Shown piece after piece: positions 25,217-33,619 of a stretch of DNA of 64,000 nucleotides (positions within the stretch are counted from its first letter, which is position 1; each line of letters begins with the position of its first letter). The notes below the pieces were generated by a model. The model had not been told where the DNA came from. It saw only the letters and a list, made by a program, of their open reading frames with translations, and ran no database searches. The stretch comes from Streptomyces sp. Ag109_O5-1 (GTDB lineage Bacteria > Actinomycetota > Actinomycetes > Streptomycetales > Streptomycetaceae). Made by a program: the position numbers and the translations under genes. The stretch covers positions 10,726,001-10,790,000 of the forward strand of contig NZ_RKQF01000001.1 of the NCBI RefSeq assembly GCF_003814875.1, read 5' to 3'.

Positions 25217-25762
25217 TCAGCCGCTCACCAGCGCACGCAGCAACTCCCGGCCGACCGGCCAGTCACCGAGCCCGCTCGCGGAGTTGAGGTGCCCGTGCGC
25301 GCCGACGGAGTGCCGGGGCGCCTGCCAGGCCGCGGCCAGTGCGGCGGAGGCCGAGGGCCCGCCGTACGGGTCGTCGTCGCTCGCCACCACCACGGCGGAG
25401 CACGGCAGCGGGCGGGCGGACAGCCCCAGGAACGTCGGCGCGGCCGCACGCGGGAACGCCGGGCCCCGCGGATCCGGCGGCGCGGACAGGAACGCCGACA
25501 CCCCCTCGGGTCGCGCCCGCGCCAGCCACTCGGCCGCCGCCCAGCAGCCGAGACTGTGTGCCACCAGGACCACCCGGCCGCCCCGCGCCGCCGCGCGGAC
25601 GTAGGCGGCCTGCACCGCGGCGACCCAGTCCGGCAGCTCGGGCCGGCTCCACGACCCCGGTGCGATCCGCACGGCCGCGTGCCCCCACGCCGCCTCCCAC
25701 CGGCTCTGCCAGTGCTCGCCGTCCGAACCGTCGATCCCGGGGATGATGATGTACGCGACCAC
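25217..25762 (-). CDS. RBBP9/YdeN-family serine hydrolase
   Basis: Compact alpha/beta hydrolase of 181 residues, the normal size for the RBBP9/YdeN family, whose natural substrates are mostly unknown. Visible are the N-terminal strand and oxyanion region IIIPGIDGSDGEHWQSRW, the nucleophile elbow in VAHSLGC, the acid in SDDDPYG, and the catalytic His in GAHGHLNS, followed by GLGDWPVG. There is no signal peptide, so it is intracellular. The start is GTG at 25762. It is divergent from an AsnC-type regulator whose start is 125 bp away, and the two may share control. Confidence 0.88.
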   Translation of the reverse strand: MVAYIIIPGIDGSDGEHWQSRWEAAWGHAAVRIAPGSWSRPELPDWVAAVQAAYVRAAARGGRVVLVAHSLGCWAAAEWLARARPEGVSAFLSAPPDPRGPAFPRAAAPTFLGLSARPLPCSAVVVASDDDPYGGPSASAALAAAWQAPRHSVGAHGHLNSASGLGDWPVGRELLRALVSG

Positions 25763-25886
25763 CGCCGACCGCCCTTTCCTTCGTGGCCCCGGACTTCAGG
25801 GGCCCCCTCCTGGGGGCGATTCTGGATGAACCAGCGGCGACGGCGGGGTCGTGCAGGTGATCCATAAGAAAGTGGGGACGACGACG

Positions 25887-26330
25887 ATGGAATCACTCGA
25901 CGAGATCGACCGCGCGATCCTGGACCTGCTCCAGACAGACGGGCGGCTCACCGGGGCCGAGGTCGGGCGGCGGGTCGGGCTCTCCCAGCCGGCGGCGGGC
26001 GCCCGGATCCAGCGGCTGGAGAAGAGCGGTGTCATCACCGGCTACCGGGCCGTCGTCGCCCCCGCCGCGCTCGGGCTGAACATCCACGCCGTCGTCCGGC
26101 TGCGCACCACGCACGCGCACCTGCCGAAGGCGCTCGCCCTGGCCGCCGGCATCCCGGAGGTCGTCTCGACGCTCCGGGTCACCGGCGAGGACTGCCTGTT
26201 CCTCGACGTGCACTGCACGCACGCCGAACGCCTCGAAGAGGTCGTGGACTCCCTCGCCCGCTACGGTCCGGTCACCACGTCCCTCGTCCTACGCGCCTAC
26301 CCACCCAAGCCGCTGCCCACGGCGCCCTAG
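25887..26330 (+). CDS. Lrp/AsnC family transcriptional regulator
   Basis: A 147-residue DNA-binding protein with an N-terminal AsnC helix-turn-helix (LDEIDRAILDLLQTDGRLTGAEVGRRVGLSQ region, residues about 4-60). A RAM ligand-binding domain follows (GYRAVVAPAALGLNIHAVVRL, VVSTLRVTGEDCLFLDVHC, LARYGPVTTSLVL). Such proteins form octamers and respond to an amino acid. It is divergent from the RBBP9-type hydrolase gene, the likely local target. The ATG at 25887 fits the family start; a GTG 36 bp upstream is also in frame. Confidence 0.92.
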   Translation: MESLDEIDRAILDLLQTDGRLTGAEVGRRVGLSQPAAGARIQRLEKSGVITGYRAVVAPAALGLNIHAVVRLRTTHAHLPKALALAAGIPEVVSTLRVTGEDCLFLDVHCTHAERLEEVVDSLARYGPVTTSLVLRAYPPKPLPTAP

Positions 26331-26345
26331 GGGAGTCCTGTCCCC

Positions 26346-27260
26346 CTAGTACCTCCTGCCCAGCCGCTCCAGCACGGCCTGGGCCATGGCCGCCTCGCCC
26401 TTGGCGTTGGGGTGGACGGGGGCCGCCGGTGAGGTCGGCTGGAGGGGCTCGATCCAGCGGTCGGCGGGGGCCTTGCACGCGTCGTGGCCGACGGTCGGGC
26501 CGTAGGTGTCCACGTACCGGGCGCCGTTCCAGGCGGCGACCAGCCGCAGCATGAGGTTCAGCCGCTTGCCGGTGTCCCGGAGGTAGGGGAAGTCCTTGGC
26601 GGCGAAAGGCATGGTCGGGTAGCAGCCGCTGCCGTCGTCGGGCAGCAGGTCGGGGTAGCCGACGACCAGGATCCGGGCGTGCGGGGCCCGGACGCGGACG
26701 GCCCGCAGCACCTTGTCGACCTTCGGCGCGGTCTGCGCGATGTTCAGCGTGAGCTGGTCGGTGCCGGACGCGTTGTAGTACTGCTGGCAGGGGTTGCCGG
26801 TCAGGTCCTTGGAGCTGAGGGCCGCGCAGGTGCCGATGACGGAGCTGAACCCCACGTCGTTGCCGCCGATCTGGACCGTCACCAGGTCGGTGTCCCGCTG
26901 CACGGCGTCGAGCTGCGGGCCGTTGGTGCCCTGCGCCTTCCACATCTCCGCGGTCGTCGCACCGGAACAGCTCACGTCCTTGAACGCGCTCACCTGCCGG
27001 GCCGCCGCCACCAGCGAGGGGTAGTTGTGGTCGGAGCGGGCACAGTTCGCGTCGACCTGCGTCGGGATGAGGGGCCCCGAGGTGTAGGAGTCGCCGAGCG
27101 CGACATAGCTCGTGCCGCGGTCGTGGCCGGGGCCGCCGCCGTGTGCCGCGGCCGGTGTCGTGGACGCGGCCACCAGGGCGCAGCCCCCCAGCGCCGCCGC
27201 CACGGTGGCCCTACGCCGGTGCCGTCTCGCCGAATCGTCCGACGGGGTGCCGTACGCCAT
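26346..27260 (-). CDS. Secreted SGNH/GDSL-type esterase or lipase
   Basis: Extracellular hydrolase of 304 residues. A basic N-terminus (DDSARRHRRR) and hydrophobic core to about residue 38 form a signal peptide. The mature enzyme has the four SGNH blocks: GDSYTSG (nucleophile Ser), the Gly in block II, IGGND (Asn), and the His in AAPVHPNAKG. Six Cys residues suggest three disulfides as in Streptomyces GDSL lipases. The ATG at 27260 has a GGGGGGA ribosome site. It converges with the AsnC regulator, with only 15 bp between stops. Confidence 0.92.
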   Translation of the reverse strand: MAYGTPSDDSARRHRRRATVAAALGGCALVAASTTPAAAHGGGPGHDRGTSYVALGDSYTSGPLIPTQVDANCARSDHNYPSLVAAARQVSAFKDVSCSGATTAEMWKAQGTNGPQLDAVQRDTDLVTVQIGGNDVGFSSVIGTCAALSSKDLTGNPCQQYYNASGTDQLTLNIAQTAPKVDKVLRAVRVRAPHARILVVGYPDLLPDDGSGCYPTMPFAAKDFPYLRDTGKRLNLMLRLVAAWNGARYVDTYGPTVGHDACKAPADRWIEPLQPTSPAAPVHPNAKGEAAMAQAVLERLGRRY

Positions 27261-27452
27261 GGAAATCCCCCCTGCAACGAGGACGCGCACGGAACCGGTC
27301 CCGACGGGCGGCCCGTACGCGTGTGTCGGGCTCTGTATACCGCCCGGTAGGAGTCCGTAGCCAGAGGTCGGACGCAATGAACTTGATCGAGTAACTGCCC
27401 CTGCCGGCGCGGCGGTTCGGGCCGGCGGAGGACCGGGGGGCGCTCTCCGCGA

Positions 27453-27513
27453 TTGAAGCTGGAAACCGATCGGTTTACGATGGGGGCCGTGCGTCGGAAA
27501 CCGATCGGTTTCC
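27453..27513 (+). promoter_or_regulatory. SDR promoter with two TetR-type palindromic operators
   Basis: A -35 box TTGAAG (27453-27458) and a -10 box TACGAT (27476-27481) are 17 bp apart. A perfect 14-bp palindrome aaaccgatcggttt (27463-27476) fills the spacer. An 18-bp palindrome ggaaaccgatcggtttcc (27496-27513) lies just past the start point. The same core occurs twice, 35 bp centre to centre, as expected for a TetR-family repressor, yet no TetR gene is adjacent. Confidence 0.8.
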
Positions 27514-27544
27514 AGTCTTCGTCCACGTCTGGAGTGTGAGTGTC

Positions 27545-28246
27545 ATGACCGCGATCAAGGGCTCTGTCGTCCTCGTCACCGGCGGCAGCCGAGGCGTCGG
27601 AAAGGCGCTGGTGGAAGGCTTGTATGCACGCGGCGCGGGCAAGGTCTACGCCACCGCCCGCGACCCGCGGACCGTCGCCCACCCCGATGCCGTGCCGCTG
27701 GCCCTGGAGGTGACCGACCCCGCCTCCGTGGCCGCCGTCGCCGAGCAGGCGCAGGACGTCACCGTGCTGATCAACAACGCCGGGGTCGCCACCGGAACCC
27801 GCTTCCTGACCTCCTCGCTGGACGAGATCCGCCACGAGTTCGAGATCAACTTCTACGGCCCGTTGCTGGTCGCCCGTGCCTTCGTCCCGGTCATCGAGCG
27901 CAACGGCGGCGGCCACATCCTGAACGTCCACTCGGTCCTGTCCTGGTTCGCCGAGGGCGGCGCCTACAGCGCCTCCAAGTCGGCGCTCTGGTCGCAGACC
28001 AACAGCCTGCGCCTGGCGCTCCAGTCGCGCGGCATCGGCGTCACCGGACTGCACATGGGCTATGTGGACACCGACATGACGGCCGGTGTGGACGGCCCCA
28101 AGGCGAAGGCCGAGGACATCGCGGCGGCCGCCCTGGACGGCATCGAGTCGGACGCGTACGAGGTGCTCGCCGACGACATCACCCGCTGGGCCAAGGGTGC
28201 CCTGTCCGGCGACCTCGCCGCCATGTATCAGCAGCTCGCCGGGTGA
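27545..28246 (+). CDS. Short-chain dehydrogenase/reductase (SDR) family oxidoreductase
   Basis: Classical NAD(P)-dependent SDR of 233 residues. The Rossmann motif GGSRGVG lies near residue 12, followed by INNAGVA, the catalytic Ser in NVHSVLSW, and YSASK with Tyr and Lys. The substrate is unknown; SDRs under a TetR repressor often act on small carbonyl compounds or xenobiotics. The ATG at 27545 sits 10 bp after GGAG; a GTG nine bases earlier is too close to it. It is controlled by a two-operator promoter just upstream and is transcribed alone. The missing regulator is the one odd point. Confidence 0.92.
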   Translation: MTAIKGSVVLVTGGSRGVGKALVEGLYARGAGKVYATARDPRTVAHPDAVPLALEVTDPASVAAVAEQAQDVTVLINNAGVATGTRFLTSSLDEIRHEFEINFYGPLLVARAFVPVIERNGGGHILNVHSVLSWFAEGGAYSASKSALWSQTNSLRLALQSRGIGVTGLHMGYVDTDMTAGVDGPKAKAEDIAAAALDGIESDAYEVLADDITRWAKGALSGDLAAMYQQLAG

Positions 28247-28272
28247 CGGGATCCCGGAACCTGGTGGGCAGT

Positions 28273-28325
28273 TGGAAATTTCCAGTGACCCAGGGCTTGT
28301 CCCCGGGTTGCCTCATCACTTAAAT
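28273..28325 (+). promoter_or_regulatory. Candidate promoter and palindrome before the CBM32/beta-helix gene
   Basis: A 12-bp palindrome tggaaatttcca (28273-28284) precedes TTGTCC (28297-28302), a 17-bp spacer and TTAAAT (28320-28325). The stretch 28317-28345 is unusually AT-rich for this window. The fit to a -35/-10 pair is moderate. Confidence 0.4.
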
Positions 28326-28392
28326 CAAATCCTGAACTAAGCAGTGGGGTGCGCCGGTTGCGCGTACCCCGTGCCAACCTCAGGAGCCGCTG

Positions 28393-30525
28393 ATGAGACT
28401 GAGATCCCTGGGCGTAGCGCTCGCCGCCATGGCGGCGCTGCTCGCCCTGCCCACCGCGCACGCGCCGGCGGCGCAGGCCGCCGACGCCCCGTTGTCGCAG
28501 GGGAAGACGGCCACCGCCTCTTCCGAGGAGAACGCCGGGACCGCCGCGGGGAACGCGGTCGACGGCAACACCGGGACCCGCTGGTCGTCGTCCTTCTCCG
28601 ACGACCAGTGGCTCCAGGTCGACCTCGGCGCCACCGCCACGGTCAGCCAGGTCGTCCTCAACTGGGAGACCGCGTACGGAAAGGACTACAAGGTCCAGAT
28701 CTCCGCCGACGGCAGCAGCTGGACCGACCTCAAGTCGGTGACCGGCGGGGACGGCGGCACCGACACGCTCGACGTGTCGGGACAGGGCCGCTACGTCCGG
28801 ATGCTGGGCGTGCACCGCGCCACCCAATGGGGCTACTCGCTCTGGGAGTTCCAGGTGTACGGCACCACCACCGGTACGCCCCCGGTCCAGGGCGGCGGCG
28901 ACCTCGGCCCGAACGTGATCGTCGTCGACCCGTCCACGCCGAACCTCCAGGCGAAGTTCGACTCCGTCTTCGCCCAGCAGGAGTCGGCCCAGTTCGGCAC
29001 GGGCCGCTACCAGTTCCTGCTCAAGCCGGGTACCTACAACGGCATCAACGCCCAGATCGGCTTCTACACCTCGATCTCCGGGCTGGGCCTCAACCCCGAC
29101 GACACCCAGATCAACGGTGATGTCACGGTCGACGCGGGCTGGTTCAACGGCAACGCCACCCAGAACTTCTGGCGCTCGGCCGAGAACTTCGCCATCACGC
29201 CGTCCAACGGCACCGACCGGTGGGCCGTGGCTCAGGCGGCCCCCTTCCGCCGTATCCATGTCAAGGGCGGCCTCAACCTCGCCCCGAACGGCTACGGCTG
29301 GGCCTCCGGCGGGTACATCGCCGACTCGAAGATCGACGGCACCGTCGGCCCGTACTCCCAGCAGCAGTGGTACACCCGCGACAGCTCGGTCGGCGGCTGG
29401 ACCAACGGCGTCTGGAACATGACCTTCTCCGGAGTCGAGGGCGCCCCCGCCACCAACTTCGACAGCGGCCCGTACACCACGCTGGACAACACCCCCGTCT
29501 CGCGTGAGAAGCCGTTCCTCTACCTGGACGGCGGCGCCTACAAGGTCTTCGTCCCGGCGAAGCGCACCAACGCCCGGGGCGTCTCCTGGCCGGCCAACGC
29601 GGGCACCTCCATCCCGCTGGACCAGTTCTACGTCGTCAAGCCCGGCGCCACCGCCGCCACCATCAACCAGGCCCTCGCCCAGGGCCTCAACCTCCTCTTC
29701 ACCCCGGGCATCTACCACCTCGACCAGACCATCAACGTCACCCGCGCCAACACCGTCGTCCTCGGGCTCGGACTCGCCACCCTGGTCCCGGACAACGGCG
29801 TCGACGCCATGCACGTCGCCGACGTCGACGGCGTGAAGCTCGCCGGGTTCCTCATCGACGCGGGCACGGTCAACTCCGACACCCTGCTCCGGATCGGCGA
29901 CCCCGGCTCCACCGCCGACCACTCCGCCAACCCCACCACCATGCAGGACGTGTTCGTCCGCATCGGCGGCGCCGGCCCCGGCCTCGCCACCAACTCGGTC
30001 GTGGTCAACAGCAACAACGTGATCATCGACCACACCTGGCTCTGGCGCGCCGACCACGGCAGCGGAGTCGGCTGGGACACCAACCGCGCCGACTACGGCC
30101 TGCGCGTCAACGGCAACGACGTCCTCGCCACCGGCCTGTTCGTCGAGCACTTCAACAAGTACGACGTCTACTGGAACGGCGAACGCGGCCGCACGATCTT
30201 CTTCCAGAACGAGAAGGCGTACGACGCCCCGAACGCCGCCGCCATCACCCACGACGGCGTCGTCGGATACGCGGCCTACAAGGTCGCCGACACCGTGACC
30301 ACCCACGAGGCCTGGGGCCTGGGCAGCTACTGCAACTACACGGCCGATCCGACGATCGTGCAGTCCAACGGCTTCCAGGTGCCGACCGGCTCGGGCATCA
30401 AGATGCACGACCTGCTGGTGATCTCCCTCGGCGGCATGGGCCAGTACGCCCATGTCGTCAACACCACCGGATCGCCGACCTCGGGCACCAGCACGACCCC
30501 CTCGAAGGTGACGCAGTTCCCGTAG
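28393..30525 (+). CDS. Secreted CBM32 (F5/8 type C) plus parallel beta-helix protein
   Basis: Large extracellular protein of 710 residues. A signal peptide (to about residue 30, AQAA) is followed by a discoidin-type CBM32 module (about 32-158: TASSEENAGTAAGNAVDGNT, RWSSSFSDDQWLQVDLG, GYSLWEFQVYG). The long remainder is rich in repeated Asn/Gly/Asp turns and hydrophobic ladders (QINGDVTVDAGWFNGNAT, TNSVVVNSNNVIIDHTWLW, YGLRVNGNDVLATGLFVEH), as in right-handed beta-helices. I recall relatives annotated as coagulation-factor 5/8 domain proteins or, misleadingly, adenylyl cyclase; I see no cyclase motif. It probably binds and modifies a glycan, but no catalytic residues can be named. The start is supported by AGGAG. 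Confidence 0.85.
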   Translation: MRLRSLGVALAAMAALLALPTAHAPAAQAADAPLSQGKTATASSEENAGTAAGNAVDGNTGTRWSSSFSDDQWLQVDLGATATVSQVVLNWETAYGKDYKVQISADGSSWTDLKSVTGGDGGTDTLDVSGQGRYVRMLGVHRATQWGYSLWEFQVYGTTTGTPPVQGGGDLGPNVIVVDPSTPNLQAKFDSVFAQQESAQFGTGRYQFLLKPGTYNGINAQIGFYTSISGLGLNPDDTQINGDVTVDAGWFNGNATQNFWRSAENFAITPSNGTDRWAVAQAAPFRRIHVKGGLNLAPNGYGWASGGYIADSKIDGTVGPYSQQQWYTRDSSVGGWTNGVWNMTFSGVEGAPATNFDSGPYTTLDNTPVSREKPFLYLDGGAYKVFVPAKRTNARGVSWPANAGTSIPLDQFYVVKPGATAATINQALAQGLNLLFTPGIYHLDQTINVTRANTVVLGLGLATLVPDNGVDAMHVADVDGVKLAGFLIDAGTVNSDTLLRIGDPGSTADHSANPTTMQDVFVRIGGAGPGLATNSVVVNSNNVIIDHTWLWRADHGSGVGWDTNRADYGLRVNGNDVLATGLFVEHFNKYDVYWNGERGRTIFFQNEKAYDAPNAAAITHDGVVGYAAYKVADTVTTHEAWGLGSYCNYTADPTIVQSNGFQVPTGSGIKMHDLLVISLGGMGQYAHVVNTTGSPTSGTSTTPSKVTQFP

Positions 30526-30529
30526 CCGG

Positions 30530-31660
30530 TCAGGCCGCCGCCTTCTTCTCCCGTGCCGGATACCGCAGCAACAGGCGTCGCGCGGGCCGCTCCACGCCCT
30601 CGTAGAGGAGCCAGGAAAGGCCCAGCGACACGGCGAAGGCGACGGCGGCGGCGGCCGCGCCGGTGACCAGGTCGAAGCGCGGACGGGTGCCGAGCAGATG
30701 GGTGCCCGTCCGCAGCACCAGCAGATGGACCATGTAGAACGCGAACGACAGTTCGCCCAGGCGTACCAGCCACCGGCGGCGCCACAGCGAGGGCAGGCCG
30801 CGCAGGTCGGCCTGGGCCGCCGCCGGGATGAGCAGCGCGAAGCCCGTGATGGTGCAGGCGGTGGCCGCGTAGCCGTCGGTGTCGACCTGTGGGACCAGGA
30901 AGTAGCCGATGACCGCCAGCGCGAGCGAGGCCTCCAGGCCGGGGCCGCGCCAGCGGCCGAGCAGCACCAGCCGGGCGGTGGCCGCGCCGAGCACGAACTC
31001 GGGCAGCCGGGCGGCCGGGAAGGAGCTGATCGGCTGGTCCCACCACTGATGGCTGTCCGTCCAGGCCAGCGCCAGCACGGCCAGCAGGGACAGCGCGGCC
31101 AGCGCCGTGGCGCCCCGCCCGCCGAGGCGGCGCAGCAGCAGCGCCAGCAGCGGGAAGGCGGCGTAGAAGAAGGCCTCGCAGGCGAGCGACCAGCTGACCG
31201 GGTCGAGTGTCTGCCACCACGGGCGCCACCAGGAGTGCACCAGGAAGACGTCGGCGAGGCCCTGGAGGAGGGTCGGCCTCGGCTGGCGGGGCAGCGTGAG
31301 CATCATGACCAGCGCGATGCCGACGGTCACCAGATGCACCGGGTAGACCCGGGCGACCCGCCGCCACCAGAAGCGCGGTGCCCGGTCGCCCGGCCGCGCG
31401 GACCACATCAGCACGAACCCGGAGAGCACGAAGAAGAACGACACCCCTGAGGCACCGGCCTCGAATCCCCAGTCCATGAGCCGGCCGCCGGTGCCGCCGA
31501 AATAGCGGAAGTTGTGCACGTGCAGCCCGAAGACCAGCACCGCGGCCATCCATCTGAGCCCGGTGAGGGACGGCAGCGAGGGGGCCGGGGCGGCCGGCCG
31601 GGGACGGGAGGGTGGCGCGGCGGCCGAAGCGGTGGAAAGGGCCTTGGTCGCCGTCGTCAT
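30530..31660 (-). CDS. Acyltransferase family 3 membrane protein
   Basis: Integral membrane acyltransferase of 376 residues, of the group that O-acylates sugars, peptidoglycan or secondary metabolites. After a Pro/Ala-rich cytoplasmic start, about ten helices follow, with the family's SLTGLRWMAAVLVFGLHVHN (conserved Arg and catalytic His), SGFVLMWS, RVARVYPVHL, and SWSLACEAFFYAAFP. Its stop is only 4 bp from that of the converging beta-helix gene. The acceptor is unknown; no biosynthetic cluster is seen next to it. Confidence 0.92.
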   Translation of the reverse strand: MTTATKALSTASAAAPPSRPRPAAPAPSLPSLTGLRWMAAVLVFGLHVHNFRYFGGTGGRLMDWGFEAGASGVSFFFVLSGFVLMWSARPGDRAPRFWWRRVARVYPVHLVTVGIALVMMLTLPRQPRPTLLQGLADVFLVHSWWRPWWQTLDPVSWSLACEAFFYAAFPLLALLLRRLGGRGATALAALSLLAVLALAWTDSHQWWDQPISSFPAARLPEFVLGAATARLVLLGRWRGPGLEASLALAVIGYFLVPQVDTDGYAATACTITGFALLIPAAAQADLRGLPSLWRRRWLVRLGELSFAFYMVHLLVLRTGTHLLGTRPRFDLVTGAAAAAVAFAVSLGLSWLLYEGVERPARRLLLRYPAREKKAAA

Positions 31661-31961
31661 CGAGTCACCTGCCGGAGGGTTGGCGCATGGAGCATGAAAC
31701 GGAGCGTTGCCCGTTCCGCATGTTTCATTCCGGCCCCGTACGAAACATCACACCAACGCCGAGGAGCGGCCTCGGCCATACGGGCCGCAGCGGCCGGACG
31801 GGCGAGTGCGACCCTACCCGGACGGCCGACACGGTCCGTGGTCCCCGCAGCACCCTGCGCACCCGGGTGTGACGCCCCGGCCCGTGCCTTTGGGCGGTGG
31901 ACGGTATGCCGAAACACGGCGGCACGAACGGATGACTCGTCCGGTACGGAGTTGACGCCCG
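31661..31961. other. Gene-free stretch with a short inverted repeat
   Basis: About 300 bp upstream of the acyltransferase and beyond the 3' end of the next gene. The small frames here lack ribosome sites. An inverted repeat atgaaac (31694-31700) and gtttcat (31722-31728) lies about 35-70 bp upstream of the acyltransferase start, and could be an operator. Confidence 0.4.
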
Positions 31962-32438
31962 CTACCGGGCGGACGGTGTGGCGGCGGCGCTCGCCCGGTC
32001 CTCGGACGGTGTGGCACGGACCGCCGACGGGGGCGACGACGGGGCCATCGACCGGGGCGACGACGTGCCACGCGTGGGCGCCTGTGAGGTGTCGCTCCTC
32101 GTGGGCGCGGCGCTCGGACTCGGACTGGCGGGCGCCGGAGACGTCGAGGGGCGGTGCGGTGCGGCGGGGCTGGAGGCCGGCGGTGCGAGAGGGACCCGCG
32201 GGGTCGTCGGCGCCGTCGGCCCCGCCAGGAGCAGGGGCAGTGCCACGAGGGCGGCGACGGCGCAGGTCACCCCGGCTCCGGCGGCGGCGCGGACCAGCCG
32301 GCGGCGACTCGCGGCACGGCGGATCTCCTGGTAGCGGCCCGGCGGCGGGCCGAGATGAGCGGTGGGCGGTCGCAGGATGACCGCGAGGGGATCGTCCGGG
32401 CCGTCGAACTCCGGCTCGTCGTCAAAGCGTGTGGTCAA
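31962..32438 (-). CDS. Single-pass membrane protein behind a sigma factor (possible anti-sigma factor)
   Basis: A 158-residue protein: a short acidic cytoplasmic part (about 1-48), one membrane helix (AGVTCAVAALVALPLLLAG), and an outside tail very rich in Pro, Ser, Ala and Thr. It starts at a TTG at 32438 that overlaps the sigma-factor stop by 17 bp and is preceded by GAGGAG, a strong site that decides the start. Position and topology fit an anti-sigma or sigma-accessory protein, but no zinc-finger or RsrA-type motif is visible, so this is inference from context. Confidence 0.65.
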   Translation of the reverse strand: MTTRFDDEPEFDGPDDPLAVILRPPTAHLGPPPGRYQEIRRAASRRRLVRAAAGAGVTCAVAALVALPLLLAGPTAPTTPRVPLAPPASSPAAPHRPSTSPAPASPSPSAAPTRSDTSQAPTRGTSSPRSMAPSSPPSAVRATPSEDRASAAATPSAR

Positions 32439-32913
32439 GGCTTCTCCTCAGATGGCCGCGGAGCAGTTCTCGGGCCGCGTGCAGATCGGCCTTGACGGTT
32501 CCTTCCTTGCGCCCGGTCAGCTCGGACACCTCCCGGATCGGCATGTCGGCGTAGTAGTGCAGCAGGATCGGCACCCGCAGCCGCTCGGGCAGCGACTGCA
32601 CCAGCAGCCGTACCGAGGGGTCCGTCTGCTCGGTGTGCGGGCGGGTCGCGGCCTCCGAACCGACGCGGCGCACGGCCCGGCGCTCACGCTCCAGCTTGCG
32701 CCAGTGGTCCCGGACGATATTCGCCGCGGTGACATAGAGAAAGCCGCGCGGCTCCTCCACCGACGTCCACCGGGCCCACAGCCGGGTGAACGCCTCGGAG
32801 GCGATCTCGTGCGCCGTCTCGTCGTCGTCGACCAGACGGCGGCACCAGCCGGCCAGGCGGGGATACAGGGCGGCGAACAGCTCGGACGCCGCCTTGTCAC
32901 GGGACCGTTTCAA
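32422..32913 (-). CDS. ECF-type RNA polymerase sigma factor
   Basis: A 163-residue group 4 sigma factor. Region 2 holds ELFAALYPRLAGWCRRLV and EIASEAFTRLWARW, then PRGFLYVTAANIVRDHWRKLER. After a short linker, region 4 ends with LPERLRVPILLHYYADMPIREV and GRKEGTVKADLHAARELLR. The start is TTG at 32913 with GGAG 5 bp upstream; an ATG at 32923 is out of frame. It directs RNA polymerase to an unknown promoter set, perhaps including its own neighbours. The next gene, a membrane protein, overlaps it, and 85 bp upstream lies a class F sortase on the same strand. Confidence 0.92.
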   Translation of the reverse strand: MKRSRDKAASELFAALYPRLAGWCRRLVDDDETAHEIASEAFTRLWARWTSVEEPRGFLYVTAANIVRDHWRKLERERRAVRRVGSEAATRPHTEQTDPSVRLLVQSLPERLRVPILLHYYADMPIREVSELTGRKEGTVKADLHAARELLRGHLRRSLDHTL

Positions 32914-32998
32914 CGTTCTCCATGGTCGAAGGGGTTCGCCCGGGAGGACGCGGGACCGACGGCGTACGTTCCACCGGTCCCGCGCCCGTTCCGGCGGG

Positions 32999-33619
32999 TC
33001 AGGATGTGGTGCCGGTCAGCGCGGCGAAGACGATCACGTTGTCGAGGTAGCCGTGGCCGCTGCGCGGGCCGCCGCAGGTGATCAGCCGCAGCTCCGGGCG
33101 GTCCACGTTCCCGTACACGTCCTTCGTCGGGAACTCGGCCTTGGCGACCGTACGCACCTCGCCGACGGTGAACACCGCCGACGTGCCGTTCTCCAGACGC
33201 GTCACGACCTCCTCGCCGCGGCGCAGCTCCGCGAGACGGCGGAAGACGCCGTCCCCGTAGGTGCCGACCGTGACATGGCCGAGGATCACCGACGGGCCGA
33301 CCTGCCCCGGTGTGGGGGAGTAGCGGTACCAACCCGCCCGGTCGTGCGCGGTGATCGGCGGCACCTGAACCGTGCCGTCGGCCGCGAGGCCCAGCGCCAG
33401 CAGCGGGGTGTCGACCCCGATCGCCGGGATGCGCAGCCGGACCGGTACGGAGCGGCCGAGCGCGGTGGGCGTCGCGGACGTGGCGGACGCGGTGGACGGC
33501 GAGGCCGACTGCTTCCGGGGGGCCGCCGTGGCCGTCCGGTGCGGTGCCTCGCCGCCGCAGCCCGCGAGCAGCGAGGCCGTCGCGGCGGTGACGAAGGCGC
33601 GCCTGGAGAGCGAGGTCAT
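32999..33619 (-). CDS. Class F sortase
   Basis: A 206-residue transpeptidase that joins exported proteins to the cell wall, or a related activity. The N-terminus has a TAT-like or lipoprotein-like signal (SRRAFVTAATASLLAGCGG) with a lipobox-style Cys near 21. The catalytic domain (about 60-206) carries the His in SVILGHVTVG, the Cys in LRLITCGG, and a late Arg in PRSGHG. Class F sortases are typical of actinobacteria and poorly understood. The ATG at 33619 overlaps the stop of the upstream gene, whose product ends in a sorting-signal-like sequence, so enzyme and substrate are translationally coupled. Confidence 0.9.
   Translation of the reverse strand: MTSLSRRAFVTAATASLLAGCGGEAPHRTATAAPRKQSASPSTASATSATPTALGRSVPVRLRIPAIGVDTPLLALGLAADGTVQVPPITAHDRAGWYRYSPTPGQVGPSVILGHVTVGTYGDGVFRRLAELRRGEEVVTRLENGTSAVFTVGEVRTVAKAEFPTKDVYGNVDRPELRLITCGGPRSGHGYLDNVIVFAALTGTTS

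Noticed and set aside
28228..30453. 741-codon open frame opposite the CBM32/beta-helix gene
   Set aside because: It is the mirror of a high-GC gene with biased third positions. The product is low-complexity Val/Gly/Asp/Arg with no domain, and the plus-strand gene has a signal peptide and ribosome site.
31657..31917. 86-codon minus-strand gene in the gap before the acyltransferase
   Set aside because: No ribosome site, Arg/Ala-rich shadow-like product, no domain.
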